A stretch of 64,000 nt of DNA from Halioxenophilus aromaticivorans (GCF_042850945.1 NZ_AP031496.1:4464001-4528000), one strand, 5' to 3'; numbered from the stretch's first letter, positions 54,789-64,000 are shown. Program-made: numbers and translations. The notes: generated by a model from the letters alone, not told the origin.

Positions 54789-55658
54789 ATGGCCGATTTT
54801 AGCACTGACTACCTCAACCGTTTTGGTGGCATTGGCCGCCTCTATGGCAACCAAGCACTGGCGGCCTTACAGCGCGCGCACTTTGTGGTGTTGGGTATTG
54901 GAGGCGTGGGCAGCTGGGCCGCAGAAGCCCTGGCCCGCACCGGCGTGGGCAATCTAACACTGGTAGATTTGGACGATATTTGCGTTTCCAACAGCAATCG
55001 CCAGGTACATACCCTTGCCGATACTATTGGCCAAATGAAAACCGAGGTTATGGCACAGCGGTTACGCGCCATAAACCCAGAACTCAACGTGCATGTGGTA
55101 GCAGACTTTATCCACGCCCAAAATCTCAGCACCATCATCACCGATGCCCACACCGGCGTATTAGATGCCATCGACTCCACCAAATCTAAAGCGGCGTTAA
55201 TTGCTTTTTGTAAGCGTCGTAAGTTGCCCTTTGTAACGGTGGGTTCGGCCGGTGGCAAACGCGACCCAAGGGCCATTACCAGCGGCGATTTGACCCGCAC
55301 CACCAACGACCCACTATTGGCAAAAGTACGCAATACCTTGCGCCGGGAATACGGATTCTCACGCAATACTAGGCGGGTATTTTCGGTAGAAGCCATCTAC
55401 TCCACAGAGCAGATGACCTATCCAGACGGCAACGGCGAAACTTGCCACAGTGCAGCCGGGCTGGGGGATTCTGTACGGCTGGATTGCAGTGGCGGCTTTG
55501 GCGCCGCCACTATGGTGACCGGCAGTTTTGGTTTTGTTGCGGCCAGCCGGCTGGTGGACATTTACCTACGCAAGGATGCGTTAAAGTCGGCCCGTCGTCA
55601 GGATGCTCGGGTCAAGCAAGAGCTAGAGAACGAGCAACAGCCTGAAAACGACTCTTAA
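54789..55658 (+). CDS. tcdA: tRNA threonylcarbamoyladenosine dehydratase
   Basis: E1-like ATP-dependent enzyme that cyclises the t6A37 modification of ANN-decoding tRNAs. 289 residues. The adenylation domain has VLGIGGVGSWAAEALARTG, LVDLDDICVSNSNRQ and GSAGGKRDPRAI; the C-terminal part has GSFGFVAASRLVD. Formerly called CsdL/YgdL. A single gene, convergent with dxs, with only four bases between the stop codons and no terminator visible. Confidence 0.93.
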   Translation: MADFSTDYLNRFGGIGRLYGNQALAALQRAHFVVLGIGGVGSWAAEALARTGVGNLTLVDLDDICVSNSNRQVHTLADTIGQMKTEVMAQRLRAINPELNVHVVADFIHAQNLSTIITDAHTGVLDAIDSTKSKAALIAFCKRRKLPFVTVGSAGGKRDPRAITSGDLTRTTNDPLLAKVRNTLRREYGFSRNTRRVFSVEAIYSTEQMTYPDGNGETCHSAAGLGDSVRLDCSGGFGAATMVTGSFGFVAASRLVDIYLRKDALKSARRQDARVKQELENEQQPENDS

Positions 55659-55662
55659 CAAA

Positions 55663-57573
55663 CTACACGGCGCTTTGCTGGCCTATTTTGGCCAAGCGCT
55701 GGTTGATGGCTTCGGTAATAGCAGCGGCACTGAGACCGGCCTGCTCTAGCAGTTGATCACGTTTACCGTGATCCTGGAATTTGTCCGGTAGCCCTAGCTG
55801 CAATACGTTCACAAACAAGCCCTGGGCTTGGCAAAACTCCACCACGGCACTGCCAGCACCGCCGGCAACCACGTTGTCTTCTAAGGTGACGATCAAGTGA
55901 TGCTGGTTGGCCAGTTCGGCCACCAGGGCTTCATCGATGGGTTTCACCCAGCGCATATCAACCACACTGGCGTTCAATTGGGTGCCGGCCACCAGGGCGC
56001 GGTCTAACAGGGCGCCAAAGTTAAGTATGGCAACACCCTTACCTTCTTTAACGGTAACCGCACGGCCAATCTCCGGCAGCGACTTGTCTTGATCTAGGCT
56101 GGCGCCAGGGCCGGTGCCCCTTGGGTAGCGCACCGCGCTGGGGCCGGGGTGCTGATAGCAGGCACTGAGCAGCTGCTGACACTCAAATTCATCACTGGGT
56201 GCGGCAATGACCATGTTGGGGATGCAGCGTAAAAAGCTGAGGTCAAAGCTGCCCGCGTGGGTGGGACCGTCTTCGCCCACCACACCGGCGCGGTCAATGG
56301 CAAAGGTAACATCCAGGTTTTGCAGGGCTACATCGTGCACCAGTTGGTCGTAGGCGCGCTGTAAAAAAGTGGAGTAAATGGCGACTACTGGCTTTTGCCC
56401 CTCGCAGGCAAGGCCGGCGGCAAAGGTCACTGCATGCTGCTCGGCAATGGCAACATCGTGGAATTGATCCGGGAATCGTTCGGCAAACTCCACCATACCG
56501 CTGCCTTCGCACATGGCTGGAGTAATGGCCGCCAACTGCGGAGATTGCTCTGCCTGCTGGCAAAGCCAGTGGCCAAAAACGGTTTGGTATTTCAGCTTTT
56601 TGGATTTACCGGCGGCCGATGGCACCGCCGCTGCCGGAGCCTTAGGCTCAATTTTGTTCAGCGCGTGATAACCCACAGGGTCGGCCTCGGCGGGTTCAAA
56701 GCCCCTGCCCTTTTGGGTGATCACATGCAGCAATTTTGGTCCCTTAAGCGCCCTGAGGTTGCTCAAATCGTGCACTAAACGCGGCAAATCGTGGCCGTCG
56801 ATGGGGCCGATGTAATAAAAGCCCAGCTCTTCGAACAATGTGCCCGGCGAAACCATGCCCTTGACGTGCTCTTCGGTTTTGCGCGCTAGCTCCCAAGCCT
56901 GGGGGATTTTCGACAACACGCGCTTACTGCCCTCGCGAAACTCGGTGTAGAGCTTACTGGCCCATATCTTGGAGAAGTAAGTGGCCAAACCGCCGACATT
57001 GCGAGAGATCGACATGTTGTTGTCGTTCAGTACGACTAAGACATCGGAGCCCATGTGGGCGATGTGGTTGAGTGCCTCAAATGCCATACCAGCGGTCATA
57101 GCGCCATCGCCAATAACGGCGGCCATCTTGCGGTCGCTGCTGGCCATTTCGCTGCCTACCGCCATACCGGCCAGGGCACTCACCGAAGTACTGGAATGGC
57201 CCACGCCGAAGGTGTCGTACTCGCTTTCGCCGCGTTTAGGAAAGCCCGCCAAACCATCCAGCTGACGGATGGTTTGCATCATTTCTCGGCGCTGGGTAAG
57301 AATTTTGTGCGGATAGGTTTGGTGGCCAACATCCCACACTAGGCGGTCTTCCGGAGTTTTATAAACATAGTGCAAAGCCACTGTGAGCTCTACGACACCG
57401 AGGCCTGCGCCAAAATGGCCACCGGTTTTGCCCACGCTGTACAGTAAAAACTCGCGCAACTGCTGTGCCAGCTCTGGCAACTGCGCCTCATCAAGGGCGC
57501 GCAGATCCGCAGGGCTCTCGATGCTATCGAGCAGGGGCGTCTCTGGGCGAATGTGAGGTATTTCAGTCGACAT
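55663..57573 (-). CDS. dxs: 1-deoxy-D-xylulose-5-phosphate synthase
   Basis: First enzyme of the MEP isoprenoid pathway: condenses pyruvate with glyceraldehyde 3-phosphate using thiamine diphosphate. 636 residues from MSTEIPHIRPETPLLDSI, matching homologous starts; the frame extends to ATG 57633 without better support. Signatures: GKTGGHFGAGLGVVELTVALHY (split near 50-70), VIGDGAMTAGMAFEALNH with LNDNNMSISRNVGG for ThDP, and DRAGVVGEDGPTHAG in the transketolase domain. Last gene of xseB-ispA-dxs. Confidence 0.96.
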   Translation of the reverse strand: MSTEIPHIRPETPLLDSIESPADLRALDEAQLPELAQQLREFLLYSVGKTGGHFGAGLGVVELTVALHYVYKTPEDRLVWDVGHQTYPHKILTQRREMMQTIRQLDGLAGFPKRGESEYDTFGVGHSSTSVSALAGMAVGSEMASSDRKMAAVIGDGAMTAGMAFEALNHIAHMGSDVLVVLNDNNMSISRNVGGLATYFSKIWASKLYTEFREGSKRVLSKIPQAWELARKTEEHVKGMVSPGTLFEELGFYYIGPIDGHDLPRLVHDLSNLRALKGPKLLHVITQKGRGFEPAEADPVGYHALNKIEPKAPAAAVPSAAGKSKKLKYQTVFGHWLCQQAEQSPQLAAITPAMCEGSGMVEFAERFPDQFHDVAIAEQHAVTFAAGLACEGQKPVVAIYSTFLQRAYDQLVHDVALQNLDVTFAIDRAGVVGEDGPTHAGSFDLSFLRCIPNMVIAAPSDEFECQQLLSACYQHPGPSAVRYPRGTGPGASLDQDKSLPEIGRAVTVKEGKGVAILNFGALLDRALVAGTQLNASVVDMRWVKPIDEALVAELANQHHLIVTLEDNVVAGGAGSAVVEFCQAQGLFVNVLQLGLPDKFQDHGKRDQLLEQAGLSAAAITEAINQRLAKIGQQSAV

Positions 57574-57751
57574 AATCAATAAGGCAAACAGCAGTGAATA
57601 CGTGGTTAGACCCTTGGATTCGAAAGGGCCCATTCAAAAAAGGGGCATTTTAGCGATCATTGGCGTGAATTAATATCACTAACTGCCGGCCGGTCCTTTG
57701 CTGGTCGGCCCTGGTAATGCCGGCGCCGATCGGCAGCCGACAACACGGGCT

Positions 57752-58636
57752 TTAGTGAGCCCGATTCACTATATACCCCGATATATGGCGTAGGTTATCG
57801 GCGCGATAATCAAAGCCGGCCAACACATCCAAGGCTTGGCGATGTAGGCTCTGGGCGTATCTTTCTGCCTCTTTAAGCCCCAGTAAAGACACAAACGTGG
57901 GCTTGTTCATATCGGCATCGGCGCCTTGCGGTTTGCCCAGGGTACTGGTGTCCGCAGTGACATCCAACACATCGTCTTTTACTTGGAAGGCTAAGCCCAC
58001 ACACTGGGCATATTGCGTTAGTTGTGCAAGCTCGGTGTCATTTGCGCCTGTGGCAACGGCCCCCATGCGCACTGCAGCGCGAATCAATGCACCGGTTTTC
58101 AGCCTGTGCATGGTTTCTAATTGGGACTGACTGAGGGTTTGTGACACAGCGTTTAGATCCACGGCTTGGCCCAAAACCATGCCCTGGCTTCCAGAGGCCA
58201 GGGCCAACTCCTGCACCAGTTGCACCTTTATTTCGCTGGCCAGTGCCAGTTCTGGGGCCGTCAATATGCGGAAAGCTTCGGCTTGCAGAGCATCACCGGC
58301 CAAGATGGCATTGGCTTCACCGTAGGCGATGTGACAACTGGCTTTGCCTCGGCGCAGGTCGTCGTCATCCATGGCGGGCAGATCATCGTGAATAAGACTG
58401 TAAGCGTGAATGCACTCTATGGCACAGGCAATGGCATCTAGAGAATCCCTGGCCGGCTCGCCACAGGCTTCGGCGCTGGCAAACGCCAATAATGAGCGCA
58501 CACGTTTACCGCCATTCATGGCACTGTAGCGCATAGCTTCCGTCAATTTTGCGTTGTCATCCGTGGCGGCTTGCAGCCACTGGTCCAGCGCCAACTCAAC
58601 TCTGGTTTGGCTGGTCTTTAAGAATTTTTGAAACAA
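57752..58636 (-). CDS. ispA: Farnesyl diphosphate synthase
   Basis: Trans-prenyltransferase making farnesyl diphosphate from DMAPP/GPP and IPP. 294 residues. The first aspartate-rich motif is HDDLPAMDDDDLRRGK and the second KDDVLDV; NGGKRVRSLLAFASAEA lies near the N-terminus. Between xseB (90 bases upstream) and dxs (about 180 bases downstream), the usual gammaproteobacterial order, feeding ubiquinone and undecaprenyl synthesis. Confidence 0.95.
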   Translation of the reverse strand: MFQKFLKTSQTRVELALDQWLQAATDDNAKLTEAMRYSAMNGGKRVRSLLAFASAEACGEPARDSLDAIACAIECIHAYSLIHDDLPAMDDDDLRRGKASCHIAYGEANAILAGDALQAEAFRILTAPELALASEIKVQLVQELALASGSQGMVLGQAVDLNAVSQTLSQSQLETMHRLKTGALIRAAVRMGAVATGANDTELAQLTQYAQCVGLAFQVKDDVLDVTADTSTLGKPQGADADMNKPTFVSLLGLKEAERYAQSLHRQALDVLAGFDYRADNLRHISGYIVNRAH

Positions 58637-58726
58637 GTTACTGGCTCTGTTGCTTGGCTATGGCGGGGTTTGCTCTGGTGTAGTCTCGGGAATGTAACCG
58701 GCTGCGTGGCACCGGTGATCACCTAG

Positions 58727-58972
58727 CTAGGGCGCGGCCTCATTTTGGTCGAAATCAGTGAGTTTCAACTCGCCTTGCTCGGCCACCAACTTGCTGACCT
58801 TTTGTTCAGCATCGGCCAGCTGTAATTGGCACTCACGGGTGAGCTTAACGCCCTGTTCAAACGCTTTTAGCGACGCATCCAGGGTTAAGTCACCGGATTC
58901 CAGCTGCTCAATTAGCCCTTCAAGCTCGGCCAATGCAGTTTCGAAATCCATGTTCTTTTTACGGGCTGCCAT
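58727..58972 (-). CDS. xseB: Exodeoxyribonuclease VII small subunit
   Basis: 81-residue subunit that joins XseA to degrade single-stranded DNA. The pattern FETALAELEGLIEQLESGDL and LDASLKAFEQGVKLTRECQ is diagnostic. ATG 58972 (MAARKKNMDF) is chosen for the AAAGG site just upstream and normal length; the open frame to 59119 is a spurious extension. First gene of the xseB-ispA-dxs group. Confidence 0.95.
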   Translation of the reverse strand: MAARKKNMDFETALAELEGLIEQLESGDLTLDASLKAFEQGVKLTRECQLQLADAEQKVSKLVAEQGELKLTDFDQNEAAP

Positions 58973-59209
58973 ACCTTTTCCCCATCGGTTATCACGCTGC
59001 ACCCTACCTAAGCCCAAGGGCGCGGTCAATCGCTTATTGTCACGGATTAGCGCGCCACTGCCAAGGCGTACCAATCGTCCTACACCGCACCTAAACCGCC
59101 CGACGCGCCAAATCAGCACGGCCTAAATTTGGGCCTAATGATTCTCTCATCATGGCCGAAGAATAGAGACAAACGGTAACACCAAAATTGCCCGTGTAAG
59201 GAGTGGCGT

Positions 59210-59971
59210 GTGGATTTAGCAACGATTGTCGGTTTATTGGGTGCGATGGGCTTGATTGTCGTCACCATGTTGATGAGTGGCTCGCTGGCCATGTTCATCA
59301 ACATTCCGTCACTTATTATCGTGGTCGGCGGAAGTATCTTTGCCGTTATGGCTAAATTTGGCTTGGGCCAGTTTTTGGGCGCCATGAAAGTCGCCGGCAA
59401 GAGTTTCTCCAACAAAATCGACGATCCCTCCGAGCTGATTAGCGAAATCGTTGAGCTGGCCGACGCCGCCCGTAAAGGTGGCTTGCTGTCGTTGGAGGGG
59501 AAGGAAGTCAGCAGCGACTTTTTACAAAAAGGCATCCAACTCTTGGTAGACGGTCACGATGCTGACGTTGTCAAAAGCGTGCTTTCCAAAGATAGAACCA
59601 TGGCTGAAGAACGCCACGCAAACGGTGCCAAAATTTTCAGCGACATCACCGGTATGGCCCCCGCCATGGGGATGATTGGAACCCTGATCGGACTCGTAGC
59701 CATGCTGGCCAACATGAGTGACCCGAAATCCATTGGCCCCGCCATGGCGGTGGCCCTGTTAACCACGCTCTACGGTGCGGTGCTGGCCAACGGTATTACC
59801 GAACCCATTGCCGATAAACTTTCTTTACGAGCAGCCGAAGAAGCCATGGTAAAAAATCTGGTTATTGATGCATTGTTGGCCATTCAGGCCGGACAAAACC
59901 CACGTGTGATCGACACTATGCTGCGCACTTATTTACCCGAAGGTAAACGCGACAGCGGTGTTGACGAATAA
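59210..59971 (+). CDS. pomA: Flagellar motor stator protein PomA
   Basis: Inner-membrane stator subunit with four helices, 253 residues; with PomB it forms the ion channel driving flagellar rotation. It starts MDLATIVGLLGAMGLIVVTM and carries the large cytoplasmic loop (about 50-145) that contacts FliG. DITGMAPAMGMIGTLIGLVAML and the following ALLTTLYGAVLANGI are the channel-lining helices. GTG 59210 has AAGGAG upstream. pomB follows after 23 bases. PomA-type sequence suggests sodium drive. Confidence 0.93.
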   Translation: MDLATIVGLLGAMGLIVVTMLMSGSLAMFINIPSLIIVVGGSIFAVMAKFGLGQFLGAMKVAGKSFSNKIDDPSELISEIVELADAARKGGLLSLEGKEVSSDFLQKGIQLLVDGHDADVVKSVLSKDRTMAEERHANGAKIFSDITGMAPAMGMIGTLIGLVAMLANMSDPKSIGPAMAVALLTTLYGAVLANGITEPIADKLSLRAAEEAMVKNLVIDALLAIQAGQNPRVIDTMLRTYLPEGKRDSGVDE

Positions 59972-59994
59972 TCCGGCCCTAGGAAGTTTACGGC

Positions 59995-60990
59995 ATGAGT
60001 GACGAAGAAGAGCATAAGTGCGACTGTCCAGCGGGGTTACCGGCCTGGATGGGCACCTTTGCCGACTTGATGTCGCTGCTGATGTGTTTTTTCGTATTGC
60101 TACTCTCGTTTTCCGAGATGGATGCGCAAAAATTTAAGCGTTTGGCCGGCTCCATGGCCAACGCCTTCGGTGTGCAGAATAAAGTCAGTTTGGATGACCC
60201 ACCCAAGGGCACCAGTATTATTGCCCAGGAATTTAGCCCGGGCATTCCCGAGCCTACGCCATTGAATGTGATATACCAAAACACCGACGACTTTACCGAG
60301 ATGAACCTAGAAGTCGATTGCCAAATGGAATATGACATCGAACAAGGTGAGGACAGTCGCGACGCCGGTGTCAAAGCCCGAATAAAACAAGAAATAAAAG
60401 ATTTGGTGGAACAAGCGGAGGCCAAGGCCCAAGACGACGCCACCGAATTGGCCAAAGCCCTGCAAGATCAAATTATTAAGGGCGAGGTAGAAGTCGAAAC
60501 CCAAAGCCGCAACATCATTATTCGCATTCGAGAAAAAGGCGCATTTAAATCTGGCTCCGCCGATTTGGCAGAAAGTTATTACGATGTATTAAGCGAAGTG
60601 CGCGAAGTACTAAAAGACACCCAGGGAGCAATATCAGTCGAGGGGCACACCGATAATATTCCCATTCGCCGGCAGCGGTTCCGCTCCAACTTTGAACTGT
60701 CTTCTTCCCGAGCGGTGTCTGTGGCGATGGAATTAATGAAAGGCAGCGTGTTGGACAAGGACCGATTCCAAATTATGGGTTTTGCCGATACCAAACCCTT
60801 GGCTAGCAATGACAGCGAAGAAGGCCGCACCCGAAACCGACGCGTGGAAATTGTAGTGCGCCAAAGCCTGGCCGATGAATTATCGGATGCAGATAAAGAA
60901 ATGCTCAAACAAGACGGCGGTAATTTACTGCGTGATTTGGACTTGGACCCAGACTACTTATTTGAGTTAACACCGGATGAAATCTTTTAA
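59995..60990 (+). CDS. pomB: Flagellar motor stator protein PomB
   Basis: 331-residue stator anchor. The N-terminal CPAGLPAWMGTFADLMSLLM contains the ion-binding Asp in the single membrane helix; FFVLLLSFSEMDAQKF follows. An acidic linker of about 100 residues leads to an OmpA-like peptidoglycan-binding domain (VEGHTDNIPIRRQRFRSN, ELSSSRAVSV). The residues match sodium-type PomB rather than proton-type MotB. The next gene is a PilZ protein 17 bases on. Confidence 0.93.
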   Translation: MSDEEEHKCDCPAGLPAWMGTFADLMSLLMCFFVLLLSFSEMDAQKFKRLAGSMANAFGVQNKVSLDDPPKGTSIIAQEFSPGIPEPTPLNVIYQNTDDFTEMNLEVDCQMEYDIEQGEDSRDAGVKARIKQEIKDLVEQAEAKAQDDATELAKALQDQIIKGEVEVETQSRNIIIRIREKGAFKSGSADLAESYYDVLSEVREVLKDTQGAISVEGHTDNIPIRRQRFRSNFELSSSRAVSVAMELMKGSVLDKDRFQIMGFADTKPLASNDSEEGRTRNRRVEIVVRQSLADELSDADKEMLKQDGGNLLRDLDLDPDYLFELTPDEIF

Positions 60991-61007
60991 GAACAATAGG
61001 TATAGCC

Positions 61008-61565
61008 ATGACAGATGATCGACGCCGTTTCTTCCGCATAGATGACCACATAGGCGTATCTTACCAAATGGTGGAAGAAAACGAATTGATGGGTCAATCG
61101 GAACCGCCCCATCAATCAGACATCTTTGGTTTGCTCAACGACCTCGATAAAACCATCGCCTACGAGCTCAATGAAATCAAAGTTAGCGACCCTAAGCTTG
61201 CCACGTTGCTAGAGGCTTTCGACCGCAAAATCAATGCATTGGTCAACCAAATGGAGATCGACAACTATTTGGTGCAACGCTTGGCGCACAAAATTCGGCA
61301 GGTCAACATCAGTGCCTGCGGTATGGGCTTAGAGGTAGAAGAAGGCCTGCGAGAAGAAGATATTCTACTGGTAGATCTGGTGCTGATCCCCGGTAACATC
61401 AACATTTCCACCTACGCTCGGGTAATATCTTCAGAGAAGGTTAGGGACGAGGAATATTACGTACGCATGGATTTCTTTGGTATGGCTAGCAACGACCAAG
61501 AATTGCTAATTCAGCACATTGTTCGCCGCCAGGGCCATTTGATACGCTCCAATTGGAATGACTAG
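61008..61565 (+). CDS. PilZ-domain protein linked to the flagellar stator
   Basis: 185 residues. It begins MTDDRRRFFRIDDHIGVSYQ, where the RRxxR-like basic segment is typical of PilZ c-di-GMP-binding proteins. A helical middle is followed by a beta-barrel part with NISACGMGLEVEEGLREEDI and VISSEKVRDEEYYVRMDFFG, close to the DxSxxG motif (here NISACG). The place after pomAB suggests it tunes motor function in response to c-di-GMP, perhaps linked to the GGDEF protein at 2426. Binding is inferred. Confidence 0.85.
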   Translation: MTDDRRRFFRIDDHIGVSYQMVEENELMGQSEPPHQSDIFGLLNDLDKTIAYELNEIKVSDPKLATLLEAFDRKINALVNQMEIDNYLVQRLAHKIRQVNISACGMGLEVEEGLREEDILLVDLVLIPGNINISTYARVISSEKVRDEEYYVRMDFFGMASNDQELLIQHIVRRQGHLIRSNWND

Positions 61566-62072
61566 GTTGACCTGCCTTCGTTGACCTGCCTGTGTTGCCC
61601 TGGGGGCGTGGTTTACACCCTCCTGCATCCTCTTTCATAGATGCCACGCTCAGGTCTTCACCTAAGGCTATACACGCTGTTCAAAAACACCGCTTAGCGT
61701 TGAAAAATAGAACAATTTGTTGGCATCGTCATAGAAATGCCATATTCTTTGGCTAGTTTATAGCCGATTGTTTTCCAGACTGACGATTTCGTTAACCCAA
61801 CCATCGCAACAGGCCAATTGATTGTATCACCGGTCCTGGAAACAGCAGTATTCATAGGTCAACAAGTAAAGTATACAAACGCGCCAGGCACCTCGCCATG
61901 GGCGCCCAAATGGAAGGAGTCTCGCCTTCATAAGTCGTATTCGGATTGCCCGTTACACCATTTGTACATCCCTCTACCCGCTGGGGCCCTCCTCGCTCCG
62001 GTGCCAGTCTTCACCTCGCTGTAAAAATACCGCCCATTTTCTGCCTGATAGCATTAGCGAACGAGGATTCCT
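61566..62072. other. Intergenic region between the PilZ and HNH genes
   Basis: 507 bases with no supported gene. It opens with a direct repeat GTTGACCTGCCT (61566-61577 and 61580-61591). Short open frames here (for example 61818-62024) show no protein-like pattern or ribosome site. Confidence 0.55.
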
Positions 62073-62642
62073 ATGGAACCGCGCATACTGCGGCTGAATT
62101 CAGCCGGCCAGCCCATCGAATGGCTGCATTGGAAACAAGCTACCTGTCTTTTCGCACGTGACCTGGTGTGTTGGTCCCTGGGTGGCGTGGTGCGCCGCGT
62201 CCACGGCGGCTACTCCCGGTTTACCGGTGAGCAAACCACCATGGATTTGCCTGCCATCGTCGCCTGCAATGGTAAGCGCGTTAACCGAGCCCACGTAGTG
62301 CCACCGCTCACCAACCGAGCTCTGTTCTCCCGGGACAACTACCAATGCTTATACTGCGGTGGCCACTTTGAGCTGGAACTACTGTCCCGAGACCACATAA
62401 TCCCAGTGAGTCGCGGCGGCCTAGATACCTGGACCAACGTGGTTGCCGCCTGTAAACGCTGCAATCAGCGTAAGAGCAATTTTTTGCTGTCTGAGATCAG
62501 CATGGAGCTTATCGCCCTGCCCTTTAAACCCAATACCGCGGAATATTTAGCGCTGATCAACAGCGACCGAATTAGAGGCGACCAAATGGAGTTTTTAAGC
62601 AGCCAATTTTCGCGTAATTCGCGTATTAAAGTAGCGCTATAA
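62073..62642 (+). CDS. HNH endonuclease family protein
   Basis: 189 residues. The HNH core is complete: two CxxC zinc knuckles (QCLYCGGHF and ACKRCNQRKSN), the catalytic His in LSRDHIIPVSRGG, and the Asn of TWTNVVAACKRC. The N-terminal ~80 residues (LNSAGQPIEWLHWKQA onward) are shared by a widespread chromosomal HNH group of unknown role, often single copy in gammaproteobacteria. No adjacent methyltransferase or toxin partner, so a restriction role is unlikely. Confidence 0.9.
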   Translation: MEPRILRLNSAGQPIEWLHWKQATCLFARDLVCWSLGGVVRRVHGGYSRFTGEQTTMDLPAIVACNGKRVNRAHVVPPLTNRALFSRDNYQCLYCGGHFELELLSRDHIIPVSRGGLDTWTNVVAACKRCNQRKSNFLLSEISMELIALPFKPNTAEYLALINSDRIRGDQMEFLSSQFSRNSRIKVAL

Positions 62643-62676
62643 CCCAAGGCTCCTCAGGGTTTGAAACGCGCTGGCG

Positions 62677-63324
62677 CTACCAATCTTTTGGGCAGCCTGT
62701 GCACCCTTGCATAAATGCACCGGCAAATATCGCGTAGTGAATTCGAGTGCCGTCAAAAGTGGCACCCGCCAAATTGGCAGCATTAAGCTTTGCTTCCTGA
62801 ATGTTGGCATTGGTGAGATCGGCATTGATTAACTTCGCTTTCCCCATCCAGGTTCTTTCTAATCGAGCCGCGCGCAAGCTCACTGCAGTTAGATTAGCAC
62901 CAGAAAGCCGCCCCTGGTCAATGTTAGCGCCGTCCATATTGCTGCCAGAAAAATCAACGCCCTGGGCAAACAGTGCCCACGCCGTAATGCCTTCTAAATT
63001 AGCGTTTGTAAAAGAGGACGAACGCACATCCGCGTGATTCAAATTGGCTGAGGCAAGATTGGCCCCATCCAAAGAGCATTGCGCGAATTTTACGTAGCTC
63101 AAATCAGCATGTCGCAGATCTGCGGCATGGAATTTCACCTTGGAGAATCGCGCACCGGATAAATCAGCGTGTTTTAAATCAACACCGGATAAATCCACAT
63201 CGGCGCACACCGTTTTTGGCTTTATTTCACAACCGTTAATGACTTGTACACCATCGTAAAAGTCGTCGCTTGCCAGGGCTAACGCACTGCCGAAGACAAG
63301 CATTAATAATAACCAATGAAACAT
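62677..63324 (-). CDS. Exported pentapeptide-repeat protein
   Basis: 215 residues with a signal peptide (MFHWLLLMLVFGSALALA, cleavage before SDDF). From about residue 40 come about 30 consecutive A(D/N)LxX-type repeats, such as VDLKHADLSGARFSKVKF, which form a right-handed square beta helix. A Cys pair ends the protein (MQGCTGCPKDW). Periplasmic location is predicted; function unknown, and unlike Qnr proteins it is exported. It lies 67 bases downstream of the PQQ dehydrogenase gene on the same strand. Confidence 0.9.
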   Translation of the reverse strand: MFHWLLLMLVFGSALALASDDFYDGVQVINGCEIKPKTVCADVDLSGVDLKHADLSGARFSKVKFHAADLRHADLSYVKFAQCSLDGANLASANLNHADVRSSSFTNANLEGITAWALFAQGVDFSGSNMDGANIDQGRLSGANLTAVSLRAARLERTWMGKAKLINADLTNANIQEAKLNAANLAGATFDGTRIHYAIFAGAFMQGCTGCPKDW

Positions 63325-63391
63325 AATAATGCCTCGTTAAAAAAAGCGGGATACCCCGCCTAAATCACACAAACTACCAAACTTTCAACAG

Positions 63392-64000
63392 CTAGGTTTT
63401 GGGTAATTTAAAAACCCAAAATGAGCCACCCTGGGCCACGGGCTTGGTCAAATCCGCCATATCTCCGCCCCATAACGGCACCGCGCCACCATAACCCGAG
63501 GCAAAACCGATGTACTGCTCACCGTCCAGCTGCCACGTAATTGGACAAGATACGACGCCTGATCCGGTTTGAAACTTCCACAGCTCTTCGCCGGTTTTTT
63601 CGTCAAATGCTTTAATAAAACCATCGCTGGTACCGGTAAAGATCAAGCCGCCTTTGGTGGCCAAAACCCCGGCCCATAAAGGCAGTTTTTCTTTATGCGA
63701 CCATTTTATTTCACTGGATTTTGGATCCACCGCGCGTAGCACTCCAACGTGATCGTCGTACATCTTTTTGATACGAAAACCCTGCCCTAAATAAGCATTA
63801 CCCTTGCTGTAGTTGACTTCTTCGGTCCAGTAATCTTCTTTCCAGTGATTGGCCCCCATATAGAACCAACCCGTATTCTGGCTATAAGCCATGGGGTTCC
63901 AGTTTTTCCCACCCAGAAATGGCGGCGATACTTCTATGGATTTTCCTTTTTCTTCACCCAGCCCAGGCAGCGGTGGCCTTTGCCCTTCTACTTCCACCGG
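63392..64000 (-). CDS. PQQ-dependent alcohol dehydrogenase, C-terminal part (cut by window edge)
   Basis: The last ~202 residues of a soluble periplasmic quinoprotein alcohol dehydrogenase; the frame is open to base 64000, so the N-terminus lies outside. Propeller blades are visible: GVLRAVDPKSSEIKWSHKE, WAGVLATKGGLIFTGTSDG, and FIKAFDEKTGEELWKFQTGSG. The end FASGYGGAVPLWGGDMADL is typical of ethanol/methanol dehydrogenases (ExaA/XoxF type). Which metal or substrate it uses needs the missing Asp/Glu region. Confidence 0.88.
   Translation of the reverse strand, partial: PVEVEGQRPPLPGLGEEKGKSIEVSPPFLGGKNWNPMAYSQNTGWFYMGANHWKEDYWTEEVNYSKGNAYLGQGFRIKKMYDDHVGVLRAVDPKSSEIKWSHKEKLPLWAGVLATKGGLIFTGTSDGFIKAFDEKTGEELWKFQTGSGVVSCPITWQLDGEQYIGFASGYGGAVPLWGGDMADLTKPVAQGGSFWVFKLPKT

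Noticed and set aside
61818..62024. Open reading frame between the PilZ and HNH genes
   Set aside because: No ribosome site, no recognisable domain, and overlap with another short frame; not supported as a gene.

Overview
The window reads as a chromosomal segment of a free-living, probably marine gammaproteobacterium. This is inferred from a sodium-type polar flagellar stator (PomA/PomB), a CrbS/CrbR-type acetate switch beside acs and an ActP-like symporter, an arginine succinyltransferase (Ast) operon, membrane-bound PQQ dehydrogenases, UbiG, and the gene order xseB-ispA-dxs. The protein flavour recalls Cellvibrionales/Alteromonadales-like bacteria, but I cannot fix the genus. I saw no rRNA, tRNA, CRISPR array, intact insertion sequence or prophage.

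Layout. 0-7 kb: tag, an MFS transporter, a membrane GGDEF protein with a structured leader, a polyamine cluster (speD, speE, ornithine decarboxylase-like) and a tandem universal stress protein. 7-21 kb: an acetate/carboxylate module with a symporter-histidine kinase hybrid (CrbS-like), its LuxR-type regulator, acs, a DcaP-like porin, a DUF4212/SSS symporter pair, a small exported protein, a CBS/DUF294 protein and a DEDDh exonuclease. 21-28.6 kb: a chalcone-isomerase-like exported protein, a DUF3833 lipoprotein, ubiG, a DUF3429 membrane protein, a PQQ dehydrogenase behind a region with CRP-like and FNR-like boxes, a PH-domain protein and an NhaC antiporter. 28.6-35.9 kb: an ast operon (astC, M20 hydrolase, astA, astD, astB) with a divergent Lrp/AsnC regulator. 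No astE is present, and the M20 hydrolase occupies its place. 36-41.7 kb: a DUF3617 protein, two exported amidohydrolases and etfBA ending in a clear terminator.

41.9-54.7 kb is the most unusual part. An ECF-like sigma factor and a one-pass membrane anti-sigma-like protein precede two copies of a three-gene cassette: a large exported TPR-CHAT (caspase-like) protein, a small all-beta-looking protein ending in a Gly-rich tail, and a cytoplasmic chymotrypsin-fold protease. The proteases differ at the nucleophile: Cys (GDCG) in copy 1, Ser (GDSG) in copy 2. A 266-bp MITE-like inverted-repeat element lies between the copies, and an unrecognised 233-residue protein follows. This looks like a sigma-controlled, multi-protease stress or conflict system. 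Its function is inference only.

54.8-64 kb: tcdA, then the convergent xseB-ispA-dxs group, pomA-pomB-PilZ, an HNH endonuclease, an exported pentapeptide-repeat protein and the C-terminal part of a PQQ alcohol dehydrogenase cut by the window edge.
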